Below are positions 7,494-15,437 of a stretch of 64,000 nucleotides of DNA, piece by piece (position 1 is the stretch's first letter; every line of letters begins with the position of its first letter). The notes beneath the pieces were generated by a model, which had not been told where the DNA came from, made no database searches, and saw only the letters and a program-made list of their open reading frames with translations. Source of the DNA: Halorubrum alkaliphilum. GTDB lineage: Archaea > Halobacteriota > Halobacteria > Halobacteriales > Haloferacaceae. The stretch lies in assembly GCF_017873815.1 (NCBI RefSeq), contig NZ_JAGGKQ010000017.1, forward strand, positions 1-64,000. Direction: 5' to 3'. The position numbers and the translations under genes are program-made.

Positions 7494-9143
7494 TCAGTCG
7501 TCGCTCGCGCCCGTCTCGACGTGGCTACGGACGCGGCTCGCGACGCGGTTCGGCAGGACGGTCTCTGCGATCTCGACGTCACGCGGCGTCAACACACCCA
7601 ACGCGCGTCCGGCGAGGGCGTACGTCACGAGAACGACGACGGGCAACGCGAGAGCGACGACGATCGGCTCCGGGACGACCGCGACCACGACCCATCCGGC
7701 CGCGACCGCCGGGAGCCACGCGAGGACGACGGCTCCAAGCTCGGTCGTGAACGGATGGATACCCTTGAAGTAGTACACCTCCGCCAGCGCGGCGATCCCC
7801 GACAGCGTCAACGCGAGCGCGGTGCCGACCCCCGCGCCGAGGATCCCGTACCGGGGAACGAGCGTGACGCTGAACGCGACGTTCGCGACGAGTAACAGCC
7901 CCGTGTTCACGAACACGAGTCGGGAGTAGCCGAGTCCCTGTAACAGTGCCCCGTCGGGACCGCCGGCGGTGACGCTCACGAGGTAGCCGGCGACTAAGGC
8001 GAGCACGACCCCGCTGGCGACGGTGTACTGCGGGGTGAACACCAAGGCGAGATACGTCTCCGCACCCAATGCGAGTATCGCCGCGAAGGGGAGCGACAGC
8101 CCGAGCGCCCACCGCGTCGCCGTCCGGTACCGCTCGGAGACCGTCGCCCGGTCGGTTCGCGCCTCCGCGATCAGCGGCTTGAACACCGGCGCGAGCGACG
8201 AGAAGAAGACGAGCAGGTTCGCCGCCAGCATGTAACCGATCCGGTAGATCCCGACGTCCTCCGAGGTGCGGAAGTAGCCGACGACGAAGTAGTCGACCTG
8301 CCCCATCACGACGTAGATGACGCCGGCGAGCGCGAGCGGGACGCCGTATCGGAGCACGTCCCGAGTCGGAGTGAACGAGACGGTTCCTCCCCTGAGAGCG
8401 TCCTGGCGGACGAGGAGGACGATGCCAAGGCTGATGGCGACCGCGAGCCCGACCACGTACCCGCCGACGACGCCGAGCAGTCCGAACCCGGCGAGCAGCA
8501 GCGCGAGGGTCGCGACGAGCCGGACGGTGGGCCGAACGAGATCGCGGACGTACACGCGGTATCGGAGTTGCTTTATTCCTCCGTACGACGCCATGAGTCC
8601 GTTGAACACGGCGAGAAGCGGGAGCGCGACGGCGAGCATGCGGAGCGCGGTCGCGAGCCCCGGCTCGTCGAACACGGACGCGAACACGTCGGCACTGAGG
8701 TACATCGCGACGCTCGTCGCCACCGACGTACACAACAGGAGCGCGAACACTTGGAGGGTAACACCCCGGGCTTTTCCCGGCTCTCCCCGGTCGAGATACT
8801 GCGGAACGAAGTAGTCGATGGCTCTGTGGAGCCCCGCGCTGGCGAACACCTGTGTGAGGTGTAACACGGCGGTCGCGAGCACGAACAGCCCGTACACGCC
8901 GGGGCTGACGAGCCGGGTTATCATCGCGACGACGAGGAAGCCGAACGCCTTCTTGAGGATCTCGCCGACGAACGTGATGGTTCCCTGCTGGGCCATCGTC
9001 TCCTCCGCGACCTTCGAGGACTGGACCGACGTGTCCGTCGTGTCCTCGCGGGTCTCGACCGACGGCTCGGTGCCGGACGGGTCCGAAAGCGCGTCGTCAC
9101 CGACATCGCCACCGGGGTGCCGGTCGTCCGGTGCTCCCGTCAC
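7494..9143 (-). CDS. Wzx-like polysaccharide flippase
   Basis: This is a 549-residue membrane protein of the MOP superfamily, which flips lipid-linked sugars across the membrane. After a polar, acidic N-terminal stretch of about 50 residues come 12-14 hydrophobic segments starting at TITFVGEILKKAFGFLVVAM. The ...YGLFVLATAVLHLTQVFASAGL and QVDYFVVGYF motifs are typical of haloarchaeal flippases. The first ATG (9143) is used; Met50 is a possible later start. No glycosyltransferase genes lie beside it, so the substrate is unknown; N-glycan or exopolysaccharide precursors are likely. Confidence 0.85.
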   Translation of the reverse strand: MTGAPDDRHPGGDVGDDALSDPSGTEPSVETREDTTDTSVQSSKVAEETMAQQGTITFVGEILKKAFGFLVVAMITRLVSPGVYGLFVLATAVLHLTQVFASAGLHRAIDYFVPQYLDRGEPGKARGVTLQVFALLLCTSVATSVAMYLSADVFASVFDEPGLATALRMLAVALPLLAVFNGLMASYGGIKQLRYRVYVRDLVRPTVRLVATLALLLAGFGLLGVVGGYVVGLAVAISLGIVLLVRQDALRGGTVSFTPTRDVLRYGVPLALAGVIYVVMGQVDYFVVGYFRTSEDVGIYRIGYMLAANLLVFFSSLAPVFKPLIAEARTDRATVSERYRTATRWALGLSLPFAAILALGAETYLALVFTPQYTVASGVVLALVAGYLVSVTAGGPDGALLQGLGYSRLVFVNTGLLLVANVAFSVTLVPRYGILGAGVGTALALTLSGIAALAEVYYFKGIHPFTTELGAVVLAWLPAVAAGWVVVAVVPEPIVVALALPVVVLVTYALAGRALGVLTPRDVEIAETVLPNRVASRVRSHVETGASDD

Positions 9144-9218
9144 TCTCCCCCTCCCCGGAGGGGTGTCGTCGATCGGGATGTGACCGATCTCGGGCGACGA
9201 CCGTGGTCTCGGCTCATG

Positions 9219-9605
9219 TCAGAGGTTTTGAACGACCTCCGCGTCGTGGGCGACGACGTCGGCCGCGGGCTCCCCGACGTGCGGGAACGTCACCCGAAAC
9301 GGCCAACTGTCGCCCTCGTCGACCCCTTCGACCTGTTCGACCGTGCTGTCTAGAAGCGTCTCCTCGTCGCCGTGGAACTCGACTCTGACCTCGAGGTAGG
9401 AGATCTCCACGTCCCGCGTGCGCTCGATCGTCCCTTCGACGGCTACCGTCTCCTCGTCGGATCCGACGTGCTCCCGAACGAGTTCGCTCTCGGCGACCCG
9501 CGCCGGCGGATCGGCGAACTCCCCGCCCGGGTCGTCGCTACACCCGGCCGTCACGACCGGCGGAAGCGTGGCGGCCACGGCCGCGAGCAGGGAGCGACGA
9601 CGCAT
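9219..9605 (-). CDS. FxLYD-domain lipoprotein
   Basis: The 128-residue secreted protein begins MRRRSLLAAVAATLPPVVTA followed by GCSDD: twin arginines, a hydrophobic core and a TAGC lipobox, so it is probably Tat-exported and lipid-anchored. The mature part (VAVEGTIERTRDVEISYLEV, then STVEQVEGVDEGDSWPFRVT) matches the FxLYD extracellular beta-sandwich domain. Its function is unknown, presumably at the cell surface. It lies between the flippase and methyltransferase genes on the same strand, with spacing that does not prove an operon. Confidence 0.8.
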   Translation of the reverse strand: MRRRSLLAAVAATLPPVVTAGCSDDPGGEFADPPARVAESELVREHVGSDEETVAVEGTIERTRDVEISYLEVRVEFHGDEETLLDSTVEQVEGVDEGDSWPFRVTFPHVGEPAADVVAHDAEVVQNL

Positions 9606-9659
9606 ACGTTCGGTGGTGGAGGGGGCGATTCATAAGGGTCCCGCCGTCAGGCGGTGGAG

Positions 9660-10505
9660 TCAGCTCCCGTCGACGGATCCCGCCGTGATCCGAGCGAATC
9701 CGCCGAGCAGTCGCGTCGTGCTCGCGTCCCGACACCGCTCGTGTACCCGACCGTGTGCGGCGACTGCCCGCTGGTCGAGCCGCGCAACCGCCGATTCCGC
9801 TCCGGACCGTTCGCGTCTCGCACGGGGCAGTCCGTCGCCCCCGCCGGGAGGCGCCGCGAGCCGTACGGCGGCCGCGAACGCAGGATTCAGGAGACGGCCG
9901 ATCGGCTCCGTGCTTCGTGCGAGGCCGGCGACGCAGATCCGGCCGCCTCCCGATCGGCCACCACTCACGGCAGCAGCCTCCCCTCGGTCCGACGGGTCCC
10001 CGTCCGCAACGAGCCGGCACCACTCGTCGACGGCCCCTTCGGGATCCGCGAGCATTCCGGTGAGGAACGTCGCGAGAACCGCGTCAACGTCGCTTACGTT
10101 GCGGCCGTCGATGTCGCTTACGTTGCGGCCGTCGATGTCGCTTACGTTGCGGCCGCTGCCGTCGAGAGCGTCGGTCGGCGCACGGAGCGGGGGTCGGGTC
10201 GCGTCCGCGCGAGCGACGTGGACGTTCCCCCAGCCGGCTCGCTCGATGCGCTCCCGTGCGCGCCCGAGGACGCCGCCCGAGACGTCGAGACCGATCACGG
10301 TCCCGCCACGCCCGACGCGCTCCCGGAGGTACGGGAGGTTCGCGCCGGTCCCGCATCCCATCTCGACGACGACGTCGCCGCGGTCGGGATCGAGCGCCTC
10401 AACGACGCGCTCGCGGAGCCCGGTGACGAACGGCGCGTCGGTCGCGAGCCGGTCGTAGAGGCGGGCGTATCGGGTGTAAAACGCCGCGGCATCGCGTCCA
10501 CTCAT
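9660..10505 (-). CDS. Class I SAM-dependent methyltransferase with internal tandem repeat
   Basis: The 281-residue cytoplasmic protein begins SGRDAAAFYTRYARLYDRLA and carries motif I VVVEMGCGTGANLPYL (residues ~46-61) and IGLDVSGGVLGRARERI, the standard SAM-binding fold. The substrate is unknown; the start resembles UbiE/Methyltransf_11 members. After motif III (VARADATRPPLRAP) the reading frame contains three copies of an 8-residue unit (GRNVSDID) encoded by a 24-bp tandem repeat. Beyond about residue 215 the sequence becomes arginine-rich and unlike the family, so the C-terminus may be frameshifted or decayed. ATG 10505 is used because the upstream part of the frame is low-complexity. Confidence 0.7.
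   Translation of the reverse strand: MSGRDAAAFYTRYARLYDRLATDAPFVTGLRERVVEALDPDRGDVVVEMGCGTGANLPYLRERVGRGGTVIGLDVSGGVLGRARERIERAGWGNVHVARADATRPPLRAPTDALDGSGRNVSDIDGRNVSDIDGRNVSDVDAVLATFLTGMLADPEGAVDEWCRLVADGDPSDRGEAAAVSGGRSGGGRICVAGLARSTEPIGRLLNPAFAAAVRLAAPPGGGDGLPRARRERSGAESAVARLDQRAVAAHGRVHERCRDASTTRLLGGFARITAGSVDGS
10091..10155. repeat. 24-bp tandem repeat inside the methyltransferase gene
   Basis: Units begin CGCTTACGTTGCGG at 10091, 10115 and 10139; the first two are complete and the third is cut short after 17 bases. The period is a multiple of three, so the repeat keeps the frame and adds GRNVSDID units to the protein. Confidence 0.9.
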
Positions 10506-10546
10506 ACCCTTCCCTGTGCTCTCGGCGGGGTAAACGTCGTCGTCGG

Positions 10547-11452
10547 TCACTCGCGGATCACGGCGAGGTCGTCGTCGACGGTCCAGCGGCCGCCGTCCGG
10601 CGACTCGAAAACGACACAGTCCGGACGTATCGTCGTCTCCCACGCCATTACTGCCGCGAACCGGTCCCAGCCCGGGGCGAGGCCGCGGTCCGCGAAGTAG
10701 CCGGCCACGGGGTCCCGATCCGCGGTCGCGTGAAGGGGGTGTGTGATCCGACGCTGCCCACAGTGGTCACACGAGAGTTTCACCAACCCGTCGTGTGTGA
10801 ACCGGTCGGACCCCCCCGGCTCGTCGCCCGCCCGCTCGGGTCGATCCGCCGACTCGAGCGTCATCGTCACGTCCCGACCACAGTCCGGGCAGACCCCGGC
10901 CGCCATCGCCCGAACGTGTTGGTCGACCAGAACGTGGGCCCGCTCGAACGCCGTCTCGATCCCGACTCCGTCGATGCCCGATGGCGGATACGCGAGCGCG
11001 GTGAGCGTTCCCTTCGGAACCAGTTCGTGGTCGATCAACCCCGAACAGTCCGGGCAGCGGGTGGTCAGGTACCCGCGCTCGTAGGACACTTCGACGCCCG
11101 CCCCGCACCGGTAGCATTCGGTATCGATCCGTTGGGCCTCGACGCTCACGTCCTCCCTGAGAACGCCCCGTCTCCGCAGTCGGACCACCTCGCGCCCGGG
11201 CTCGGAGAGACGGTAACCGTCGTCGGTCTTCCTGACGAACCGATCGACCAGCCGATGCAGGTGATAGCTGAACCGGCCGCTGTCCTCGACGCCCACGTCG
11301 GATTTGATCGTCGAGTATGCCACGTTGCTCGCGAGCGGCCCCGGTTCGACGGTTCGCTCGTACAGCGAATCGAGGATGGCGAGTCTGACCTGGCTGTCGA
11401 GCGCGGCGAACGCGAGCGTGTCCCCGGATCGGCTCGCGGCGGAGGTGTCCAT
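10547..11452 (-). CDS. Winged-helix regulator with zinc-ribbon domains
   Basis: The product is 301 residues. Residues ~10-90 form an ArsR-like winged helix (TLAFAALDSQVRLAILDSLY, then SGRFSYHLHRLVDRF, then YRLSEPGREVVRL). The middle and C-terminal parts hold three CxxC-containing zinc-ribbon segments: CYRCG with CPDC, CPDCG, and CDHCG. Haloarchaea carry many such proteins, thought to be DNA-binding regulators; the effector is unknown. ATG 11452 is preferred over ATG 11506 because a TATA-like CCTAAAACG lies about 32 nt before it. It is divergent from pyruvate kinase across a 212-bp region with two short dyads, so it might control itself or pyk. Confidence 0.8.
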   Translation of the reverse strand: MDTSAASRSGDTLAFAALDSQVRLAILDSLYERTVEPGPLASNVAYSTIKSDVGVEDSGRFSYHLHRLVDRFVRKTDDGYRLSEPGREVVRLRRRGVLREDVSVEAQRIDTECYRCGAGVEVSYERGYLTTRCPDCSGLIDHELVPKGTLTALAYPPSGIDGVGIETAFERAHVLVDQHVRAMAAGVCPDCGRDVTMTLESADRPERAGDEPGGSDRFTHDGLVKLSCDHCGQRRITHPLHATADRDPVAGYFADRGLAPGWDRFAAVMAWETTIRPDCVVFESPDGGRWTVDDDLAVIRE

Positions 11453-11519
11453 TGTGACATCGGTGTAGTAGTAGTAGCGTTTTAGGTATTTCGTTCCGAT
11501 TGACATCTGTTGGCCGGGA

Positions 11520-11552
11520 GTGACACGTCACGTTCCGACGAGCGTGCTCGTC
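11520..11552. promoter_or_regulatory. Two dyads between the zinc-ribbon regulator and pyk
   Basis: GTGAC-AC-GTCAC (11520-11531) and GACGAGC-GT-GCTCGTC (11537-11552) are perfect inverted repeats side by side in the divergent intergenic region. They are candidate operators. No binding data exist, and short dyads arise easily in GC-rich DNA. Confidence 0.35.
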
Positions 11553-11664
11553 CCGGAGTCGGCCTCAGTTCGGCCCGTACGCCACACGTATCACCAATTC
11601 ATCGTTTTCGATCGTGTCCAACTCGACCGTATGGCTTTTTCCGGGCCTCCGCTGAATCGGGAGT

Positions 11665-13422
11665 ATGCGCAACGCAAAGATCGTCTGTACCCTCGGTCCC
11701 GCGTCGGACGACCGGGACACGATCCGCGATCTCGCGACCGCCGGAATGTCGGTCGCGCGATTGAACGCCAGCCACGGCACGACCGCCCACCGCGAGACGG
11801 TCATCGAGCGCGTCCGCGACGTCGACGACGCGGTCGAGGACCCCCTCGCGGTGATGGTCGACCTGAAAGGCCCCGAGGTCCGGACCGCCGAGATCGACGA
11901 CCCGATCTCGCTCGTGACCGACACCGAGGTGACGTTCCTCCCGGGCGACGAGGCAACCCCCGAGCGTGTCGGGCTGACACACTCCATTGCGGCCGCGAGC
12001 CCCGGCGACCTCGTCCTCCTCGACGACGGCCGGATCGAGTGTCGAGTCGAGCGAATCGACGGCGACGCGGTCGTCGCGACGGTCGTCTCCGGTGGAAAAC
12101 TCGGCTCCCGAAAGGGGGTCAACCTCCCCGGCGTCGACATCGACGTCGACCTCGTCACGCCCAAAGACGAGGACGAACTCCGGCTGGCGGCCCGCGCCGA
12201 CGCCGACTTCGTCGCCGCCTCGTTCGTCCGCGACGGCGACGACGTCTACCGGATCGCCGACCTGCTGGAGGAGTACGGCGGCGACGACATCCCCGTGATC
12301 GCGAAGATCGAGCGCGTGGGAGCAGTCGACAACCTGGAGGGGATCGTCGACGCCGCGGACGGCGTGATGGTCGCTCGCGGCGACCTCGGCGTCGAGTGCC
12401 CGCTGGAGGACGTGCCGATGATCCAAAAGCGGATCATCCGGACCTGCGTCAACGCGGGCGTCCCGGTGATCACGGCGACGGAGATGCTCGACTCGATGGT
12501 CCACTCGCGGCGACCGACCCGCGCGGAGGCCTCCGACGTCGCCAACGCGGTCCTCGACGGAACCGACGCTGTCATGCTCTCCGGCGAGACGGCCATCGGC
12601 GACCATCCGACGCGCGTCGTCGAGACGATGGACCGGATCGTCCGCGAGGTCGAGAACAGCGAGGAGTACGCCGAGACCCGCGAACAGCGCGTCCCGGCCG
12701 CCGCCGAGGGGTCCCGGACCGAGGCGCTCGCGCGGTCGGCGCGATACCTCGCCCGTGATATCGGTGCGTCGACGGTCGTCGCGGTCTCCGAGTCCGGCTT
12801 CACCGCGCGCAAGACCGCGATGTTCCGTCCGGGCGTGCCGGTCGTCGCGACCACCCCGAACGACCGCGTTCGCCGCCAGCTCGCCCTCTCGTGGGGGGTC
12901 CAGCCGGTCACGACCGAGTACGCCGACGACATGGAATCGGTCCTCGACAACGCGGTCGACGCCGCCATCGACACCGGCGCGGCCGCCTCCGGCGACACCC
13001 TCGTGGTCCTCTCCGGCATGCTGACCGAGCTGGAAGGAACGAACACGACGAACACCCTGAAGGTCCACGTCGCGGCGGAGACGGTCGTCACCGGCAAGGC
13101 CGTCGCCGCCGGGCGGGTCGCGGGGCCGGTCCACCGGGCCGCTGACGGCGACCTCTCGGGCGTCCCGGACGGCGCGATCCTCGCGCTCGCCGAGGGGTTC
13201 GACGACGAGTTCGACGGCGACGTGGACCGGATCGGCGGGATCATCGACGCCCGTCCCGACATGACCGGCTACCCCGCGGTCGTCGCCCGCGAGCTGGGAG
13301 TCCCGATGGTGTCGGGTGCGGCACTGCCCGACGATGTCGCCGACGGGACGACGCTCACTATCGACGGCGAGCGCGGCATCGTCTACGACGGCGACGTCGT
13401 CACTCCCGGTCGGCGGCGGTAG
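11665..13422 (+). CDS. pyk: Pyruvate kinase
   Basis: Pyruvate kinase converts phosphoenolpyruvate and ADP to pyruvate and ATP, the last step of glycolysis. The 585-residue protein starts MRNAKIVCTLGPASDDRDTI and has the active-site segments SVARLNASHG, MVDLKGPEVRT, VIAKIERVGAVDNLEGIV, GVMVARGDLGVECP and ITATEMLDSMVHSRRPTRAE. After the regulatory C domain, the last ~100 residues (from about AGRVAGPVHRAADGD) form a PEP-utilising swivel-like domain, found in several archaeal and Bacillus enzymes. It has its own promoter (CTTTTTCC about 30 nt before the ATG). Confidence 0.97.
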   Translation: MRNAKIVCTLGPASDDRDTIRDLATAGMSVARLNASHGTTAHRETVIERVRDVDDAVEDPLAVMVDLKGPEVRTAEIDDPISLVTDTEVTFLPGDEATPERVGLTHSIAAASPGDLVLLDDGRIECRVERIDGDAVVATVVSGGKLGSRKGVNLPGVDIDVDLVTPKDEDELRLAARADADFVAASFVRDGDDVYRIADLLEEYGGDDIPVIAKIERVGAVDNLEGIVDAADGVMVARGDLGVECPLEDVPMIQKRIIRTCVNAGVPVITATEMLDSMVHSRRPTRAEASDVANAVLDGTDAVMLSGETAIGDHPTRVVETMDRIVREVENSEEYAETREQRVPAAAEGSRTEALARSARYLARDIGASTVVAVSESGFTARKTAMFRPGVPVVATTPNDRVRRQLALSWGVQPVTTEYADDMESVLDNAVDAAIDTGAAASGDTLVVLSGMLTELEGTNTTNTLKVHVAAETVVTGKAVAAGRVAGPVHRAADGDLSGVPDGAILALAEGFDDEFDGDVDRIGGIIDARPDMTGYPAVVARELGVPMVSGAALPDDVADGTTLTIDGERGIVYDGDVVTPGRRR

Positions 13423-13482
13423 TCCGCTCGACTTCGGTCTCCACCCACCAGCCCTTTATTAAGAACGTTCGTACCGTGTCGT

Positions 13483-13794
13483 ATGAGCCGCGACAGCGAC
13501 GACGATGTCCGAAGCCGGGCGAACGAGGTCCGGGATTCCCGTGCGGGTGACGACGCGGACGACACACCGGAGGGCACAGGCGAGGATCCGGGCGACGTGC
13601 CCACCGCCGAGGCCGACGACGGCGAAAGCGAGTGGCGCTTCGACGTCGACGATGTCGGTCCCGACGGAGTGACGGAGGACACCGCGACGCCCGAGACGGA
13701 GCCCATCGAGCCCGGGTCCATCGAGCTCGAACACGCCGCGTTCGTCGTCGTCGGCGTCGCGCTCACGGTCGGCGTGCTGTTGTTCGGGTTTTAA
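13483..13794 (+). CDS. DUF7312-like tail-anchored protein
   Basis: The product is 103 residues, very acidic and probably disordered for the first ~78, followed by one hydrophobic segment (AAFVVVGVALTVGVLLFGF) at the extreme C-terminus, i.e. a tail-anchored membrane protein. It resembles the haloarchaeal DUF7312 family of unknown function. A TTTATTAAG box 30 nt before ATG 13483 is a good TATA element. The NfeD gene follows on the same strand after 86 bp. Confidence 0.7.
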   Translation: MSRDSDDDVRSRANEVRDSRAGDDADDTPEGTGEDPGDVPTAEADDGESEWRFDVDDVGPDGVTEDTATPETEPIEPGSIELEHAAFVVVGVALTVGVLLFGF

Positions 13795-13880
13795 CAGGTC
13801 CGCGTCCGGTCCCGATCCGGCCGTCGCCCCCGTCGACCGTCGTGCCACAACTTATTCACCTCCCGTCCGTAGGTACGTCC

Positions 13881-14522
13881 ATGGACGTGCTCCTACAGGC
13901 CGACCTGTTCGGTCCCGAGACCCTCCCCTTGCTGTTGTTGACGGCGGGGATTCTGATCTCGATGGCCGAGGCGATCGCGCCGGGTGCGAACTTCATCGTC
14001 GTCGGGATCGCGCTCATCGGGGCCGGCCTCGCCGGGGTGGTGTTGGCGACGCTCGGCGTGGCGGGGACGCTCCTCACCCTGCTGATGGCCGTGTTCACGC
14101 TCGTCTTCGGCGCGGCCGCCTTCTACGGCTACAACGAGTTCGATCTGTACGGCGGTAAGGGCCAACAACAGACCAGCGACAGCGACAGCCTGAAAGGACA
14201 GATGGGGACGGTCACGGAGCGCGTGACTACGAGCGGCGGACAGGTAAAACTCCAAGACGGCGGCTTCAACCCGTATTACTCGGCGCGCTCCATCGAGGGA
14301 ACCATCGAGGAGGGCGAGGAGGTGATGGTCGTCGACCCCGGCGGCGGCAACGTCGTCACCGTCGAGGCCATGAACTACGTCGAGGACGACATCGACCGTG
14401 AACTCGCCGCGGACCGGGCTCGAAAAGACGCAGAGGAGGCGTCAGACGAGGAGGCTCGGGCAGCAGACGCCGACCCGACTACTGACCGGGAAACCGAGAC
14501 CGAACGCTCGGGGTCGAACTGA
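13881..14522 (+). CDS. NfeD-family membrane protein
   Basis: NfeD proteins organise membrane microdomains, often with stomatin/flotillin partners. The 213-residue product has about three to four hydrophobic segments (residues 12-85, from LPLLLLTAGILISMAEAIAP), then an OB-fold-like soluble domain (KGQMGTVTERVTTSGGQVKL, then IEEGEEVMVVDPGGGNVVTV) and a charged, acidic tail. ATG 13881 is chosen for the hydrophobic start. No SPFH partner gene lies beside it here. Confidence 0.88.
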   Translation: MDVLLQADLFGPETLPLLLLTAGILISMAEAIAPGANFIVVGIALIGAGLAGVVLATLGVAGTLLTLLMAVFTLVFGAAAFYGYNEFDLYGGKGQQQTSDSDSLKGQMGTVTERVTTSGGQVKLQDGGFNPYYSARSIEGTIEEGEEVMVVDPGGGNVVTVEAMNYVEDDIDRELAADRARKDAEEASDEEARAADADPTTDRETETERSGSN

Positions 14523-14628
14523 CTCCCGTCGACAGCGACTGTTAGGTAGATTCCTGTCGGCAACGACTTTTATAAGCCGCTCTCGTTGAGACGACCGGTC
14601 GAGCGTTCGTCCCCTCGTCGAGCCGATG

Positions 14629-14636
14629 GTTTATCA
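14629..14636 (+). promoter_or_regulatory. Orphaned TATA box of the original HerA-like gene
   Basis: GTTTATCA lies about 30 nt before ATG 14660, as expected for a leaderless gene. It now drives only the 34-codon remnant. Confidence 0.5.
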
Positions 14637-14659
14637 CGCGGGCGCTACCTGTCACGGGT

Positions 14660-14764
14660 ATGAACGAGCAGGAGACGATCCACGTCGCGGACGTCAGCGA
14701 AGGGATCGGCGGCGACGCGACGGCGGAGCCGGGTTGCTCTGCTCGTGAAGTATATATAGTATAG
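14660..14764 (+). pseudogene. Stranded 5' end of the HerA-like ATPase gene
   Basis: A short frame starts at ATG 14660 and reads MNEQETIHVADVSEGIGG and then DATAEPG before running into AT-rich sequence and a TAG at 14762-14764. Its first 24 codons use host-like GC-ending codons; the last ten do not. The EQETIHV pattern resembles the first residues of the intact HerA-like protein (EEQQISV) and, as I recall, the N-termini of haloarchaeal HerA-like ATPases. I infer that this is the original promoter and start of the HerA-like gene, cut off by the downstream insertion at about 14732. Confidence 0.6.
14750..14759 (+). promoter_or_regulatory. TATA box of the HNH cassette
   Basis: GTATATATAG is a strong archaeal TATA element. 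Transcription would begin near 14778, some 45 nt before ATG 14823, and would read through HNH into the overlapping HerA-like gene. Confidence 0.5.
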
Positions 14765-14822
14765 TATGAGATCATCTCTGTGTGTACGGCATGCGTATTC
14801 ACGAACGAGTGAGCCGTCGACG

Positions 14823-15437
14823 ATGAGCGGGGAAACACCGTGGCGGGAAGCGGAGCTACTCCGGTCATTATATACTGAAGAGGATCTCACGACGAGGGAA
14901 GTCGGTGAACGACTCGACTGTAGTCGGCAGGCGGTGGAGGAGTGGATACACCGTCATGACATCGCAACCCGGTCGTATAACCCGGAGACACCGACCGAAC
15001 TTCAAAACCGATCGAAACTCGAATCGATGTATCTCACGGACGGTATGAGCACGTATGCGATAGGGGAACAACTCGGATGTGCCCCCTCTACCGTTCACAA
15101 CTGGTTGAACCGCCACGGGATAGAGACGCGGTCAGTTGGGTCACAGTCCGGAGCGCTACACCACCGCTGGAAAGGTGGTGTGGATGAGTATTACGGTGAT
15201 AATTGGGCGCGACAGAGACGAAAAGCGCTTCAGCGGGATGACCTCGAATGCCAACGGTGTGGGATATCCCAATCGGAACACCGAAAACGAACGGACCTCG
15301 GACTTGATGTCCATCACGAAACGCCGATACGGACGTTCGAATCTCCCGAAAACGCGAACTCGTTGGAAAACCTCGTGACCCTGTGTCGTTCGTGTCATAA
15401 CACGGTCGAACCGCCAAATACGAAACAAAATGACTGA
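14823..15437 (+). CDS. HNH endonuclease with two helix-turn-helix domains (probable homing enzyme)
   Basis: The product is 204 residues. Two similar HTH units come first: residues ~11-48 (LTTREVGERLDCSRQAVEEW) and ~66-104 (STYAIGEQLGCAPSTVHNWL), then a HNH zinc-finger nuclease: CQRC (143-146), VHH (163-165), Asn183 in SLENL, LCRSCHN (187-193). The layout of a HNH nuclease with DNA-reading HTH repeats is typical of free-standing homing endonucleases. Codon use is AT-richer than the neighbours, pointing to transfer. ATG 14823 is preferred because the upstream ATG at 14766 lies before the expected transcription start. The last 8 bases (ATGACTGA, 15430-15437) overlap the start of the HerA-like gene, coupling their translation. 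Confidence 0.8.
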   Translation: MSGETPWREAELLRSLYTEEDLTTREVGERLDCSRQAVEEWIHRHDIATRSYNPETPTELQNRSKLESMYLTDGMSTYAIGEQLGCAPSTVHNWLNRHGIETRSVGSQSGALHHRWKGGVDEYYGDNWARQRRKALQRDDLECQRCGISQSEHRKRTDLGLDVHHETPIRTFESPENANSLENLVTLCRSCHNTVEPPNTKQND

